Part shown: one piece after another, positions 26,184 through 38,535 of the stretch | Layout: each line of letters opens with the position of its first letter | Numbering within the stretch: position 1 is the stretch's first letter | Assembly: GCA_003020945.1 (NCBI GenBank) | Contig: PXRU01000002.1 | Span: 96,097-160,096 of the forward strand | DNA from: Halobacteriales archaeon QS_6_71_20 | GTDB lineage: Archaea; Halobacteriota; Halobacteria; Halobacteriales; Haloferacaceae | DNA length: 64,000 nucleotides | Direction of reading: 5' to 3' | Position numbers and translations under genes: made by a program | The notes under the pieces: model-generated | What the model saw: only the letters and a program-made list of their open reading frames with translations | Told to the model about the DNA's origin: nothing | Databases searched by the model: none

Positions 26184-28721
26184 TCACTCGTCCGTGGCGG
26201 CCCCGACGGCCTCCGCGTCGGCCTCGTCGGACGCGGTCGCGTCCTCGCCGCGGTCGTCGTCGACGCGGTCGGCGGCGAGCACGTCGACGGCGGCGACGTG
26301 GTCGCCGGCGTCGAGGTCCATCACCGTGACCCCCATGGTGTTGCGACCGATCGTCGAGACGTCCCCGACGGGGGTGCGCATGATCTGCCCGTCTTCGCTC
26401 ATCGCGAACAGGTGGTCGCCGCGCGTCACCGTCTCCAGTGCGCAGACGGCGCCGTTGCGCTCGTCGGTCTTGATGTCGATCAGCCCCTTCCCGTTGCGGC
26501 TCTGGACGCGGTACTCGTCGAGGGCGGTCCGCTTGCCGTAGCCGTTCTCGGTGACCGTGAGCACCCAGTTGTGACGCGACTCGTCGATCGCCGCGAGGCC
26601 GGCGACGCGGTCGTCGCCCTCCAGCCGGATCCCGCGGACGCCGCGGGCGGTGCGGCCCATCGCGCGCACCTCCGGCTCGTCGAACCGGATCGCCATCCCG
26701 TCGCGGGTGCCGACGACGAGGTCGCGCTCGCCGTCGGTCACCTCCACGTCGACGAGCGCGTCGCCCTCCTCCAGCCTGATGGCGCGGATCCCCGTCGAGA
26801 GGATGTTCTCGAACTCGTCGCCGGCGGTCCGCTTCACGTAGCCGCCCTCCGTCGCCATCGTGAGGTACTCGTCGCCGGTGAGGTCGGCCGTGTTCACGAC
26901 CGCCGTGAGCTCCTCGCCGTCGTCGAGGTCGAGCACGTTCACCGCCGACTTCCCGCGGGCGGTGCGGCCCATCTCGGGCACCTGGTACGTCTTCAGCTGG
27001 TACACCCGTCCCTTGTCGGTGAAACACAGCAGGTAGTCGTGGGTGGACGCGAGAAACACCGAGGAGACGCGGTCGTCCTCCTTCAGGTCGGTGCCGATGA
27101 TCCCCTTGCCGCCGCGGTTCTGCGCGCGGAACTCCGCCGCGGACATCCGCTTGATGTAGTCGTCCTCCGAGAGCACGACCACGGACTCCTCCTCGGGGAT
27201 GAGGTCCTCGTGGGTGACGGTGCCGGCGTCCTCGACGAAGCCGGTGCGGCGCTCGTCGTCGTAGCGCTCCTTTATCTCCCGGAGCTCGTCTTTGATCACT
27301 TCGAGCAGCTCCGACTCCGAGTCGAGGATCTCCGTGAGCCGCTCGATGCGCGCCTGCACGTCCTCGTACTCGGACTCGATCTCCGCGGACTCCATCGACG
27401 TGAGCGAGCCGAGCTGCATCCGGACGATGTGTTCGGCCTGCTCCTCGGAGAAGCCGAACGACTCCCGCAGCGCCGTCCGCGCGGCGTCGCGGTCCTCGCT
27501 GTCGCGGATCGTCTCGACGACGCTCTCGGCGCTCTCAAGCGCCTTCAGCCGCCCCTCCAGGATGTGCGCGCGGTCCTCGGCCTCCTCGAGCTCGTGGCGG
27601 GAGCGCCGGGTGACGACCTCCTTGCGGTGGTCGATGTAGTGTTCCAGCGTCTCCTTCAGCGTCAACACCTTCGGCTGGCCGTCGACCAGCGCGAGGTTGA
27701 TGACGCCGAACGTGGACTCCAGGTGGTGCTCCAGCAGCTGGTTTCTCACCACCTCGACGTTCGCGCCGCGCTTCAGTTCGATGACGACCCGGACGCCGTC
27801 GCGGTCGGACTCGTCGCGCAGGTCGGCGATCCCCTCGATGATCCCCTCGTTGACGTCGTCGGCGATCCGCTCGACGATCCGCGCTTTGTTCTCCTGGTAG
27901 GGGAGTTCTGTGACGACGATCCGCTCGCGGCCGTTGCCGAACTCCTCGACCTCGAACTCGGCGCGCACGCGGACGCGGCCCCGCCCCGTCGTGTACGCCT
28001 TCCGGACGGAGTCGCGGCCGACGATGTTCGCGCCCGTCGGGAAGTCCGGCCCCTCGACGTGTTCCATCAGGTCCGCGACCGTCGCCTCCGGGTCGTCGAT
28101 GAGCGCGATCGTCGCGTCGACCACCTCGCCGAGGTTGTGCGGGGGGATCTTCGTCGACATCCCGACCGCGATGCCGGTCGAGCCGTTGACCAGCAGGTTG
28201 GGGTACGCCGCCGGGAGCACGTCCGGCTCCCGGAGGCGGTCGTCGTAGTTGGGCGAGAAGTCGACGGTGTCCATCCCGATGTCCGACAGCAGCTCCTCGG
28301 CGATGTCGGCGGCGCGGGCCTCCGTGTAGCGCATCGCCGCCGCGGGGTCGCCGTCCATCGAGCCGAAGTTCCCCTGGCCGTCGATCAGCGGGTAGCGCAT
28401 CGAGAACGTCTGGGCCATGTTGACGAGCGTGTCGTAGATGGCCTGGTCCCCGTGGGGGTGGTAGTCCCCCATCGTCTCCCCGATCACCGAGGAGGACTTC
28501 CGGTGGCTCGTATTGGAGGTGACGCCCATCTCGTGCATCGCGTAGAGGATGCGCCGGTGGACGGGCTTGAGCCCGTCACGGACGTCCGGGAGCGCCCGAC
28601 CCGCGATGACCGACATCGCGTAGTCGATGTACGACTGCTCCATCTCCTCCTCGATGCGGACGCGGTCGACCCGCGCCGCGCCGACCTCCTCCGGGTCCGC
28701 GTCGGGTACGTCCGAGCTCAT
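26184..28721 (-). CDS. gyrA: DNA gyrase subunit A
   Basis: This subunit cuts and rejoins DNA in ATP-driven negative supercoiling. The 845-residue protein has the winged-helix and tower region with the catalytic Tyr132 in [11 protein letters not shown], the [12 protein letters not shown] helix at residues 88-99, and a C-terminal beta-pinwheel of six repeats. The GyrA-box-like [11 protein letters not shown] near residue 530 marks the start of the pinwheel. At the position of E. coli Ser83, a quinolone-contact residue, this protein has Gln93; Asp97 matches Asp87. The tail is acidic. It follows gyrB by 67 bases on the same strand. Confidence 0.96.
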   Translation of the reverse strand: MSSDVPDADPEEVGAARVDRVRIEEEMEQSYIDYAMSVIAGRALPDVRDGLKPVHRRILYAMHEMGVTSNTSHRKSSSVIGETMGDYHPHGDQAIYDTLVNMAQTFSMRYPLIDGQGNFGSMDGDPAAAMRYTEARAADIAEELLSDIGMDTVDFSPNYDDRLREPDVLPAAYPNLLVNGSTGIAVGMSTKIPPHNLGEVVDATIALIDDPEATVADLMEHVEGPDFPTGANIVGRDSVRKAYTTGRGRVRVRAEFEVEEFGNGRERIVVTELPYQENKARIVERIADDVNEGIIEGIADLRDESDRDGVRVVIELKRGANVEVVRNQLLEHHLESTFGVINLALVDGQPKVLTLKETLEHYIDHRKEVVTRRSRHELEEAEDRAHILEGRLKALESAESVVETIRDSEDRDAARTALRESFGFSEEQAEHIVRMQLGSLTSMESAEIESEYEDVQARIERLTEILDSESELLEVIKDELREIKERYDDERRTGFVEDAGTVTHEDLIPEEESVVVLSEDDYIKRMSAAEFRAQNRGGKGIIGTDLKEDDRVSSVFLASTHDYLLCFTDKGRVYQLKTYQVPEMGRTARGKSAVNVLDLDDGEELTAVVNTADLTGDEYLTMATEGGYVKRTAGDEFENILSTGIRAIRLEEGDALVDVEVTDGERDLVVGTRDGMAIRFDEPEVRAMGRTARGVRGIRLEGDDRVAGLAAIDESRHNWVLTVTENGYGKRTALDEYRVQSRNGKGLIDIKTDERNGAVCALETVTRGDHLFAMSEDGQIMRTPVGDVSTIGRNTMGVTVMDLDAGDHVAAVDVLAADRVDDDRGEDATASDEADAEAVGAATDE

Positions 28722-28788
28722 CGATACGCCTCCGTCGTCGTGTGTACGTGTCGTGTCATGCGTGTCGGCGGCGTTCTCGTCGACGCCA

Positions 28789-30870
<2,082 letters not shown>

Positions 30871-30985
30871 TCAGTCGTCCGCCTCTCGCGGCGGCCGCGG
30901 CTCCCGGCGGGAGCGTCGACGACACGGCCACGCCCCGTCCGGACGCCCCGTGACGGCCGCGTCCACTTCCACCTCGGTGAGGACA

Positions 30986-30994
30986 CGGTTATAT
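30986..30994 (+). promoter_or_regulatory. TATA box that decides the top6B start
   Basis: CGGTTATAT lies 29-37 bases before the ATG at 31023. The earlier in-frame ATG at 30993 overlaps this box and would lie upstream of the transcription start, so 31023 (M-T-S-F-Q-S) is preferred. Confidence 0.55.
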
Positions 30995-31022
30995 GTCCGC
31001 GTCGGATAGTGACGCCCAGAGA

Positions 31023-33358
31023 ATGACGTCGTTTCAGTCACAACTCGGCGAGGACCGGGGGATCGCCGACGAACTCGCCGAGGGGCAGCGGCAGATCTCC
31101 ATCGCCGAGTTCTTCGAGAAGAACAAGCACATGCTCGGGTTCGACTCGGGCGCCCGCGGGCTGGTCACCGCGGTCAAGGAGGCCGTCGACAACGCGCTCG
31201 ACGCCTGCGAGGAGGCGGGGATCCGCCCCGACATCTACGTCGAGATCCGCGAGGAGGGCGACTACTACCGGCTGATCGTCGAGGACAACGGGCCGGGGAT
31301 CACGAAGGCGCAGCTCCCGAAGGTGTTCGGGAAGCTCCTGTACGGGAGCCGCTTTCACGCCCGCGAGCAGTCCCGCGGCCAGCAGGGGATCGGCATCTCC
31401 GCGGCCGTCCTCTACTCGCAGCTCACCTCGGGCAAGCCCGCGAAGATCACCTCCCGCCCGAAGGGCGAGACCGACGCGCAGTACTTCGAGCTGATCATCG
31501 ACACGGACACCAACGAGCCCGAGATCAAAGCCGAGCGCACCACCTCCTGGGACCGCACCCACGGGACCCGCATCGAGGTGGAGATGGAGGCGAACATGCG
31601 CGCCCGCGGGCAGCTCCACGACTACATCAAACACACCGCGGTCGTCAACCCGCACGCCCGGCTGGAGCTGCGCGAGCCCGGGCTCGACGAGCCGCTGAAG
31701 TTCGAGCGGGCGACCGACCGGCTCCCCGCCGAGACCTCGGAGATCCGCCCGCACCCCCACGGGGTCGAGCTCGGCACGCTGATCAAGATGCTCGAGGCGA
31801 CGGAGTCGTACTCGGTGTCCGGCTTCCTGCAGGAGGAGTTCACCCGCGTCGGGCGGAAGACCGCCGACAAGGTGTGCGACAACTTCCGCGACCGCCACTT
31901 CGGGCGGGAGCTGGGGTGGAGCGCCGACGAGGCGGCGGTGGCGACGGCCGTCTCGGCGGCCGTCTCCAACAAGGGCGCCGACGCCACCGACTTCTTCGCC
32001 GACGAGGTCGCGAGCACGCTCGCGAGCCGCGAGCGCACCGCCCACCATGAGCTCGCGGGGGTGGTCGGCGAGGTCGCCGACGCCGCCGAGGAGGAGTACG
32101 GCACCCGCTTCGGCGCCACCGTCCGGGAGAACGCCGTCGCCGCGGCGTGGGCGACGACGACCGCCTACGACGAGGACGAGGGGGTGGACGAGCTGACCGA
32201 CGACCTGTACGGGCTGGTCGACGAGGCCACCTCCACCCGGAAGGACGACGCCGTCGTCGCCGGGATGGCCGAGCGGCTCGCCCGGCCGACGACACCGAGG
32301 AGTTCGACGACGCGACGTTCGGCGACACCGCCCGCGAGAACGTCGTCGAGGCGCTGTGGACGCGGACGGTCACGGTGCCGGACGATCCGCCGAAGGTGCG
32401 CGAGGCGGCCGCCTCCCGCGACGTCGCCTCGGAGCTGCTGGAGGCGATGCGGGCGACCGACATCCTCGCGCCGCCGACGGACTGCCTCGCGCCGATCACC
32501 GACGAGCTGGTGGAGGCGGGCCTCCGCAAGGAGTTCGACGCCGACTTCTACGCGGCGTCGACCCGGGACGCGGAGGTCCACGGCGGCGACCCGTTCATCG
32601 TGGAGGCCGGCATCGCCTACGGCGGCGAGCTGGAGGAGGGCGGCGGGGTCGACCTGCTGCGGTTCGCCAACCGCGTCCCGCTCGTCTACCAGCGGGGCGC
32701 CTGCGCGACGACGGACGTGGTGAAACGCATCGGCTGGCGCAACTACGGCCTCGACCAGCCCGGCGGCTCGGGGATGCCGAACGGCCCGGCCGTGATCTCG
32801 ATCCACGTCGCGTCGACGAACGTCCCGTTCACGAGCGAGTCGAAGGACGCGCTCGCGAACATCCCCGAGATCGAAGACGAGATCGAGCTGGCGGTGCGGG
32901 AGGCCGCCCGCGAGCTGAAGAGCTTCCTGAACAAGCGGCGCTCGATGCAGAAGCGCCGGGAGAAGCAGGACGTCCTCGGCCGGATCCTCCCGGAGATGGC
33001 CGACAAGGTGTCGGAGGTGACCGGCTCCCGGCGCCCCAACATCGACGGCGCGATGGCGCGGATCATGAACAACGTCGGCGTCGAGCGCGAGCGCGACGGC
33101 GACACGGTCCGGTTGGTCGTCGAGAACCACTCCGACCGCGCGGAGGAGCCCGACGTGACCGACATCGTGAGCGTCGAGCCGACGGACGTGCCCGAGGCGG
33201 CGACGGTCGTCGACCTCGACGGCGAGTGGTTCGTGAAGTGGACCCCGACGGTGGCCGGCGGCGAGACGGCGACGCTACAGTACACCGTCGCCGGCGACGC
33301 CGAGTTCGACGTGAACGTCGACGGGATCGAGGCGGAGAAGCTGACAGTGAACGCGTAA
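31023..33358 (+). pseudogene. top6B: DNA topoisomerase VI subunit B with a one-base frameshift
   Basis: Subunit B is the ATPase half of the A2B2 type IIB topoisomerase. The first part (31023 to about 32280) has the GHKL site: [16 protein letters not shown] near residue 50, [19 protein letters not shown] near 83 and [15 protein letters not shown] near 122. After MAERLA (about 32280) the frame turns into Arg/Ser-rich nonsense. The correct continuation, [15 protein letters not shown] through the transducer domain to KLTVNA, resumes in the frame starting at 32282. One base is therefore missing within CTCGCCCGGCCGAC. Rejoined length is about 778 residues, normal for haloarchaea. A sequencing error or a recent mutation are both possible. 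The stop TAA abuts top6A. Confidence 0.88.
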
Positions 33359-34474
33359 ATGAGCACTGACACACCCGAGTCCGACACGAAGCTGAACGAG
33401 GCGGAGGCGCGCGAACAGCTGATCGACCTGGCGGCGGACATCTACGACCAGTTCGAGCGGGGCGACATCCCCGAGATGACGCTGCCGACCCGGACGAAAA
33501 GCAACATCGTCTTCGACGACGAGGCCGGCGTCTGGGTGTACGGCGACCGCACCTCGACGCGGTCGGCCAACTCCGTGCGCGGCGCGCGGAAGCTGCTGAA
33601 GGCGGCCTACACCGTCGAGTTCCTCGCCAACCAGCTGGAGGAGGACCGCTCGTCCACCCTCCGGGAGCTGTACTACCTCTCGGAGTCGTGGGACTCCGAC
33701 GACGCCGGCTTCTCCGACCAGGACGAGTCGAACCAGCTGGTGGAGGATCTCGAGATCGTCTCCGGCGTCACCCGCGAGGACTTCCACATGCGCCCGGAGG
33801 AGTCGGGCGCGACGCTGATGGGGCCGCTGGAGCTGCGCGAGCAGACCCGCCGCGGCGAGCGCGACATCCACTGCCAGGAGGACGTCGGCGAGGGCGGCTA
33901 CCAGATCCCGAACAACCCCGACACGATCGAGTTCCTCGACCACGACGTCGACTTCGTGCTCGCGGTGGAGACCGGCGGCATGCGCGACCGCCTCGTCGAG
34001 AACGGCTTCGACACTGAGTACGACTGCCTGGTCGTCCACCTGAAGGGCCAGCCCGCCCGGGCGACCCGGCGGATCACCAAGCGCCTCCACGACGAGCTCG
34101 ACCTCCCGGTCGTGGTGTTCACCGACGGCGACCCGTGGTCGTATCGCATCTTCGGGTCGGTCGCGTACGGCTCGATCAAGTCCGCCCACCTCTCGGAGTA
34201 CCTCGCGACGCCGGAGGCCGAGTACGTCGGCATCCGCCCGCAGGACATCGTGGACTACGACCTGCCGACGGACCCGCTCGCGGACTCCGACGTGAACGCC
34301 CTGGAATCGGAGCTGGACGACCCCCGCTTCCGGACCGACTTCTGGGAGGAGCAGATCGAGCTCCAGCTGGACATCGGCAAGAAGGCCGAACAGCAGTCGC
34401 TCGCGGCACAGGGCCTCGACTTCGTGACGGAGACGTACCTCCCCGAGCGGCTCAGGGAGATGGGCGTCCTCTAG
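33359..34474 (+). CDS. top6A: DNA topoisomerase VI subunit A (Spo11-like)
   Basis: The 371-residue protein is the DNA-cutting half of topoisomerase VI. The catalytic Tyr is in [13 protein letters not shown] (Tyr106, the second of the pair by analogy with Spo11). The TOPRIM-like metal site is formed by the Glu in [14 protein letters not shown] near residue 203 and the acids of [16 protein letters not shown] near 257. The start ATG directly follows the top6B stop with no gap, so translation is probably coupled. Its TAG stop shares a CTAG (34471-34474) with the stop of the convergent gene. Confidence 0.95.
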   Translation: MSTDTPESDTKLNEAEAREQLIDLAADIYDQFERGDIPEMTLPTRTKSNIVFDDEAGVWVYGDRTSTRSANSVRGARKLLKAAYTVEFLANQLEEDRSSTLRELYYLSESWDSDDAGFSDQDESNQLVEDLEIVSGVTREDFHMRPEESGATLMGPLELREQTRRGERDIHCQEDVGEGGYQIPNNPDTIEFLDHDVDFVLAVETGGMRDRLVENGFDTEYDCLVVHLKGQPARATRRITKRLHDELDLPVVVFTDGDPWSYRIFGSVAYGSIKSAHLSEYLATPEAEYVGIRPQDIVDYDLPTDPLADSDVNALESELDDPRFRTDFWEEQIELQLDIGKKAEQQSLAAQGLDFVTETYLPERLREMGVL

Positions 34475-35394
34475 CGGCGCTCCGCCTCCCGCTCCGGGTC
34501 GTGCCCGCGGTCCCGCTCGTGCTCCCGTCTCTCGCCTTCCGTTCTCCCGCTCGTTTCGCCGCGCCTCGCCGCCCGTATCCGTCCCGGCTCCGCCTCGCCG
34601 CGCCCGTCGACCCCGGCGCCCGCGTCGGCCGCCGCACACGACGCGCAGTAAGTGTTCGCTCCCGACGACGAGGTGGCGACCGGCAGCCCGGCGACGTACA
34701 GCCGCTCGGCGTAGCGGCGGTGCTCGCCGCGGACCACGCGGCGGCCGCAGGCGGCACACGGGTCCGGCGGGGTGCGGACGTGCTCGCGCTCGACGCTCCG
34801 TTCGCGGCCGAACGTCGAGAGCGGCTTCCGGCCGTCGCGGGCGACCCGCGGAACGAGCGCGGCGGCCAGCGCCAGCAGCACGAACGCCAGCGCGCCGCCG
34901 ACGAGCGCGGCCGCCGACAGCTCCGCCAGCACGGCGACGCCGACCCAGACGGCGGCGACCACCGCCAGCACCCCGGCGACGACGGCGGCCACGGCCGTCG
35001 GGACGTCGACGCCGATGCCGCCCCCGGAGAGCCGTCGCTCGGCGCCGTCGGCGTGCACCTCGCGGCGGGGCGCGCCCGAGGTGTAGCGGTACAGCGCGTA
35101 CACGAGGTTGCCGACCCCGCCGGTCGCCAGCAGCAGGGCGGCGTGGGTCCACAGTCCGCCGACGCCGCGCCTGCGGAGCACGACGCGGTCCCCCCGGTCG
35201 ACGACGACGTCCCACCCCTTTTCGCGAAGGTCGGCGATCCGGCGGCGGAGCCACGCGCGGTCCTCCGGGGAGGCCTCGCCCGCGCGCCCGGGCGCCGCGA
35301 CCGGCGACCCACAGCCCGAACAGAAGCGGTCCCCGGCGTCGAGCGACCGCCCGCAGTCCGGACAGCGCTCCGGGGCGGCGTGGTCGGAGACCAT
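34471..35394 (-). CDS. Zinc-ribbon membrane protein, unknown function
   Basis: The 307-residue protein starts with a double zinc-ribbon ([21 protein letters not shown] at residues 11-31, quoted from CPDCG to CGSP). A cytosolic linker with a [21 protein letters not shown] strand pattern follows, then a weak helix near 85, two strong hydrophobic helices near 130-180, and a second Cys set ([15 protein letters not shown] and NTYCASC). The last 45 residues are very Arg/Glu-rich. Zinc-binding ends around a membrane core suggest a sensor or scaffold role, but I recognise no named family. It converges on top6A with a 4-base stop overlap. Confidence 0.7.
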   Translation of the reverse strand: MVSDHAAPERCPDCGRSLDAGDRFCSGCGSPVAAPGRAGEASPEDRAWLRRRIADLREKGWDVVVDRGDRVVLRRRGVGGLWTHAALLLATGGVGNLVYALYRYTSGAPRREVHADGAERRLSGGGIGVDVPTAVAAVVAGVLAVVAAVWVGVAVLAELSAAALVGGALAFVLLALAAALVPRVARDGRKPLSTFGRERSVEREHVRTPPDPCAACGRRVVRGEHRRYAERLYVAGLPVATSSSGANTYCASCAAADAGAGVDGRGEAEPGRIRAARRGETSGRTEGERREHERDRGHDPEREAERR

Positions 35395-35462
35395 CTCATG
35401 AACACGTCGCTCGTCCGCCGGCAAGTAGCTTGCGCGGGGTGCAGTCGACCGGTTACGACGGG

Positions 35463-36239
35463 CTATTCGGCGGTCTCGTCGAGCGCGACCGGGACCGCCC
35501 GCCCGGCCACGTCGCTCGCGAACGCCGCGGAGTCGGCTTCGAGAAACCCCCGCGTGTTGTAGTGGATCGGCACGACGAGGTCGGGGTCCATCCGCGCGGC
35601 CAGTTCGGCGGCCTCGGGGCCGCTCATGCAGACCGAGCCGGAGATGTTGGCGAGGAACAGCGAGACGTCGAGCGCGGCGAAGGCGTCGAGCGCGTCGGAG
35701 TCGCCCGGCCAGAACACCGAGGTCCCCCGCTCGCCGACGGTGAAGCGGTAGCCGACGCCGAGCCCCTTCGGGTGGGGCACGCTCCCGTCGTCGCGGGCGT
35801 GCGGGCCGTCGGCCTCGTTGTACGCGGGCATCGACCAGACGTCGCCGACGCCGTCGACGGCGACGTGGTCGCTCTCGCCCACCCGAGCCACGTCGAACGG
35901 GAGCTCGTCGACGGGCTTCACGTCGCGGTCGATCCCGGCGGCGTCGACCTCCTCGTACACCACGACGGTGGCGTCGTCGGCGGCGACGCGCTCGACCCCC
36001 TCGGAGTCGTAGTGATGGTCGTGGGTGACGACCACGAGGTCGCCGTCCATCGGCCGACGGTCGGTCGCCCGCGGGTGGGCCGCCTCCCGAGGGTTGCCGC
36101 CGCCGGGCGGGGTCCACTCCCCGGTGAGGACGCCGTAGCGCCCGGGGTCGGTGTACGCGACGGTGCCGTCCGCGGCCTCGACGCGGGCGGTCGCGTAGCC
36201 GTACCACGTCACTCGGAGGTCGTCGTGTTCGACGGTCAT
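35463..36239 (-). CDS. MBL-fold metallo-hydrolase
   Basis: The 258-residue protein has a metallo-beta-lactamase fold of the UPF0173/UlaG-like group. The metal-binding loop is VVTHDHHYDSEGVERV near residue 72, later ligands appear in VFWPGDSDALDAF near 178, and LVVPIHYNTRGF near 225 supplies the last His. The usual H-x-H-x-D-H is slightly varied (H-D-H-H-Y-D). Substrate unknown; relatives open lactones or act on phosphodiesters. The upstream neighbour on the same strand is a short membrane protein gene starting about 230 bases away, and the zinc-ribbon gene follows after 68 bases. Confidence 0.8.
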   Translation of the reverse strand: MTVEHDDLRVTWYGYATARVEAADGTVAYTDPGRYGVLTGEWTPPGGGNPREAAHPRATDRRPMDGDLVVVTHDHHYDSEGVERVAADDATVVVYEEVDAAGIDRDVKPVDELPFDVARVGESDHVAVDGVGDVWSMPAYNEADGPHARDDGSVPHPKGLGVGYRFTVGERGTSVFWPGDSDALDAFAALDVSLFLANISGSVCMSGPEAAELAARMDPDLVVPIHYNTRGFLEADSAAFASDVAGRAVPVALDETAE

Positions 36240-36267
36240 CTCGGATCGAGGTGCGGTCGTCGGCCGC

Positions 36268-36471
36268 CTATAGGTACCGTTCCGCGAGCGGGCCGGCCGA
36301 CAGCCCCAGCGCGAACAGCGTCAACACGGTCGCGAGCGCCGCCAGCCGGAGCGTCCGCGTGACGGGGGCGCCGCCGGCCGCGACGGCGGCCGTGGCGACC
36401 AGTGCCGCGACGGCCGCGACGCCCAGCAGCAGCTGGAGCGGGTACTCCGCGATGAGCCGGCGTGTGTTCAT
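36268..36471 (-). CDS. Small two-helix membrane protein
   Basis: The 67-residue protein is almost entirely hydrophobic, with two helices (about residues 11-33 and 40-60) separated by GGAPVTRT. The ATG at 36471 is the only sensible start. It lies 35 bases after the stop of the DNA ligase gene on the same strand and may be co-transcribed. No family recognised. Confidence 0.5.
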   Translation of the reverse strand: MNTRRLIAEYPLQLLLGVAAVAALVATAAVAAGGAPVTRTLRLAALATVLTLFALGLSAGPLAERYL

Positions 36472-36506
36472 ATCCCCCGCGAGGGACGCCCCCGGGTAGT
36501 GTCTTG

Positions 36507-38282
36507 TCACTCGGGGTCGACGGTCGACGCCCCGCCGTCGCCGGCGAGGCGCTCGACCCGCTCCAGCGTGTCGGCGTCGCCGGGGGCCTTGTCCTCGCGG
36601 ACGCCGAGGAACCGCGGGAACCGGAGGGCGTACCCCGACCCGTACGTCGGCGAGGCCTGGATCTCCTCGTACCCCACCTCGAACACCGTCTCGGGGGTGA
36701 ACGACACCTCCTGTCCCGACTCCGCCCGGACCTGCGGCTCCAGACGCTCGGTCAGCTCCGCCAGCTCCTCGTCGGTGATCCCCGTCGCGACGTTGCCGAC
36801 CGTCGCGTAGCCGTCGCCCGAGCCGTCCCGGACCCGAACGGACAGCTCGAACGTCCCGAACAGCTCCGCGCGGCGCCCCTCGCCCCACTCGGCCCCGGTG
36901 ACGACCAGGTCAAGCGTCTCCACGTCGGGCTTGCGCTTCAGCCAGTTGCGGCCGCGCTTCCCGGGGTCGTACGTCGAGTCGGGGCGCTTCAACATCACGC
37001 CCTCGTGGCCCGCCGCGAGCGCCGTCGCCTCGAACGCCTCGATCTCGTCGGCGTCGGCCGAGACCAGCAGCTCCGAGACGGACGCGTCGAGCAGGTCCCG
37101 AAGCCGGTCGTGGCGCTCGGTCACCGGGGCGTCGAGGAGGTCGGTCCCGTCTGCGTGGAGGCAGTCGAACGCCCGCAGCTCCACGCGCACCTCCTCGCGC
37201 ATCCGGTCGACGTCGTGTTTCCGGCGGAAACGGCGGAGGATCTCCTGGAACGGGAGCGGCTCGCCGTCGTCGTCGACCGCGACCGCCTCGCCGTCGAGGA
37301 TCGCCGGCGGCCTCGCGTGTTCGCGGACGTGTTCGACGAGCTCCGGGAGCGCCGCCGTCACGTCCTCCATGTTTCGCGAGTAGATCGACACCGCCCCCTC
37401 GGAGTCGGGGTCGTCGGGCGCCTCGTAGTGGATCTGCACGCGCGCGCCGTCGTACTTCACCTCGGCGGCGACCCGTCCCCACGAGCCGAGGGCGTCGGCG
37501 ACCGTGCCCGCCTGCGCGAGCATCGACCGCACCGGCCGACCGACCGACAGCGAGACGTCACGGAGGCCGTCCGCGCCCTCGTCGCGGGCGATCTCGGCCA
37601 CCCGACCGTGGTCGTTGGTCACCTGGAGGGCGCGCTCGACGACCGCGACCAGCGCCTCCGTGTCGTCGTCCGCGTCGCGCTCGTCGACCGGGGTCGTTAC
37701 CGCGGCGCCGAGGAACGCCTCGGCGACCGCGTCGCGGACGGCGCCGTCGCCGACGCCGACGCGCATCTCCCCGAGGACGAGCCGCGCGAGGTACGCCGCC
37801 TCCGTCGGCGACGCGCGCGTGAACAGCCCGAACAGCGTGTCGGTGCGGAACGACTCGCTCCCGTCGCCGGTCGCCTCCGCGACCGCGACCAGTTCCTCGT
37901 ACACCTCGCGGACCGTGAGGCCGTCGTCGGCCGAGCCGGCGCCGTCGCCCGCGCCGAACGCGGCGAGACCGGTCTGACCACCCAGGTCGAGGTCGGCGGC
38001 GACGGCGCCGATCTCCCCGGTCTCGGCCAGCCGCTCCTCGACGTCGGCGGCGGCGACGTTCGCGCCGGCGGCGCGGGCCAGCGCCTCGTGACACAGCGAC
38101 GGGCCGACCGACAGCGTCCGGCCGTCCCACCCCGGGAACACCTCGCCCCGGAGGAACCGCGCGACGACGGGGAGGTCGTCGCCGGCGGCCGCGAGCGCGT
38201 CGACCACGAGCGCGACGGTCGCGAGGTCGCCCCCCTCGGCGGCCATCGCGTCGGCGCGCTCGGCGAACGTGGCGAACTCCAT
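36507..38282 (-). CDS. lig: ATP-dependent DNA ligase
   Basis: The 591-residue enzyme seals nicks in DNA using ATP. The nucleotide is attached to Lys in AEVKYDGARVQIH near residue 275. Other ligase motifs are SIYSRNMEDVT, AILDGEAVAVD near 330, HEGVMLKRPDSTYDPGKR near 430 and NWLKRKPD. An N-terminal DNA-binding domain of about 200 residues includes LVLGEMRVGVGDGAVRDAV, and a C-terminal OB fold ends FPRFLGVREDKAPGDADTLERVERL. This architecture is that of the archaeal replicative ligase I type. Confidence 0.95.
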   Translation of the reverse strand: MEFATFAERADAMAAEGGDLATVALVVDALAAAGDDLPVVARFLRGEVFPGWDGRTLSVGPSLCHEALARAAGANVAAADVEERLAETGEIGAVAADLDLGGQTGLAAFGAGDGAGSADDGLTVREVYEELVAVAEATGDGSESFRTDTLFGLFTRASPTEAAYLARLVLGEMRVGVGDGAVRDAVAEAFLGAAVTTPVDERDADDDTEALVAVVERALQVTNDHGRVAEIARDEGADGLRDVSLSVGRPVRSMLAQAGTVADALGSWGRVAAEVKYDGARVQIHYEAPDDPDSEGAVSIYSRNMEDVTAALPELVEHVREHARPPAILDGEAVAVDDDGEPLPFQEILRRFRRKHDVDRMREEVRVELRAFDCLHADGTDLLDAPVTERHDRLRDLLDASVSELLVSADADEIEAFEATALAAGHEGVMLKRPDSTYDPGKRGRNWLKRKPDVETLDLVVTGAEWGEGRRAELFGTFELSVRVRDGSGDGYATVGNVATGITDEELAELTERLEPQVRAESGQEVSFTPETVFEVGYEEIQASPTYGSGYALRFPRFLGVREDKAPGDADTLERVERLAGDGGASTVDPE

Positions 38283-38535
38283 GCCCGCCCGGAGTCGCCC
38301 GGCCAGAATAACTCCGACGACTCCGCCCGACCGGCCGCGGGAAGCCGCCGGCGTCGAGGGCCGGCATCCGGATCAGCACTCCCCCCTCCGGGTCCGCGGC
38401 GTCGGCACGGGTCGAGAGTCGTCGAGCCGCCCCTGTCGCTTTCGCCCCTCGATCCCGGCCGGCGGCTCGACCGTCTCGGCGCCGGCCGCGCCTACCGCCG
38501 ACGGCTTCAAGGGCGGCGCGGAAGCATGCGACTCC

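Noticed and set aside
30993-31022. Earlier ATG at 30993 as the top6B start
   Set aside because: It overlaps the TATA box, so it would lie upstream of the transcription start; the family start is the ATG at 31023.
32270-32300. Programmed frameshifting in top6B
   Set aside because: No slippery heptamer or downstream structure is evident, and the family is normally read in one frame; a mutation or sequencing error is simpler.
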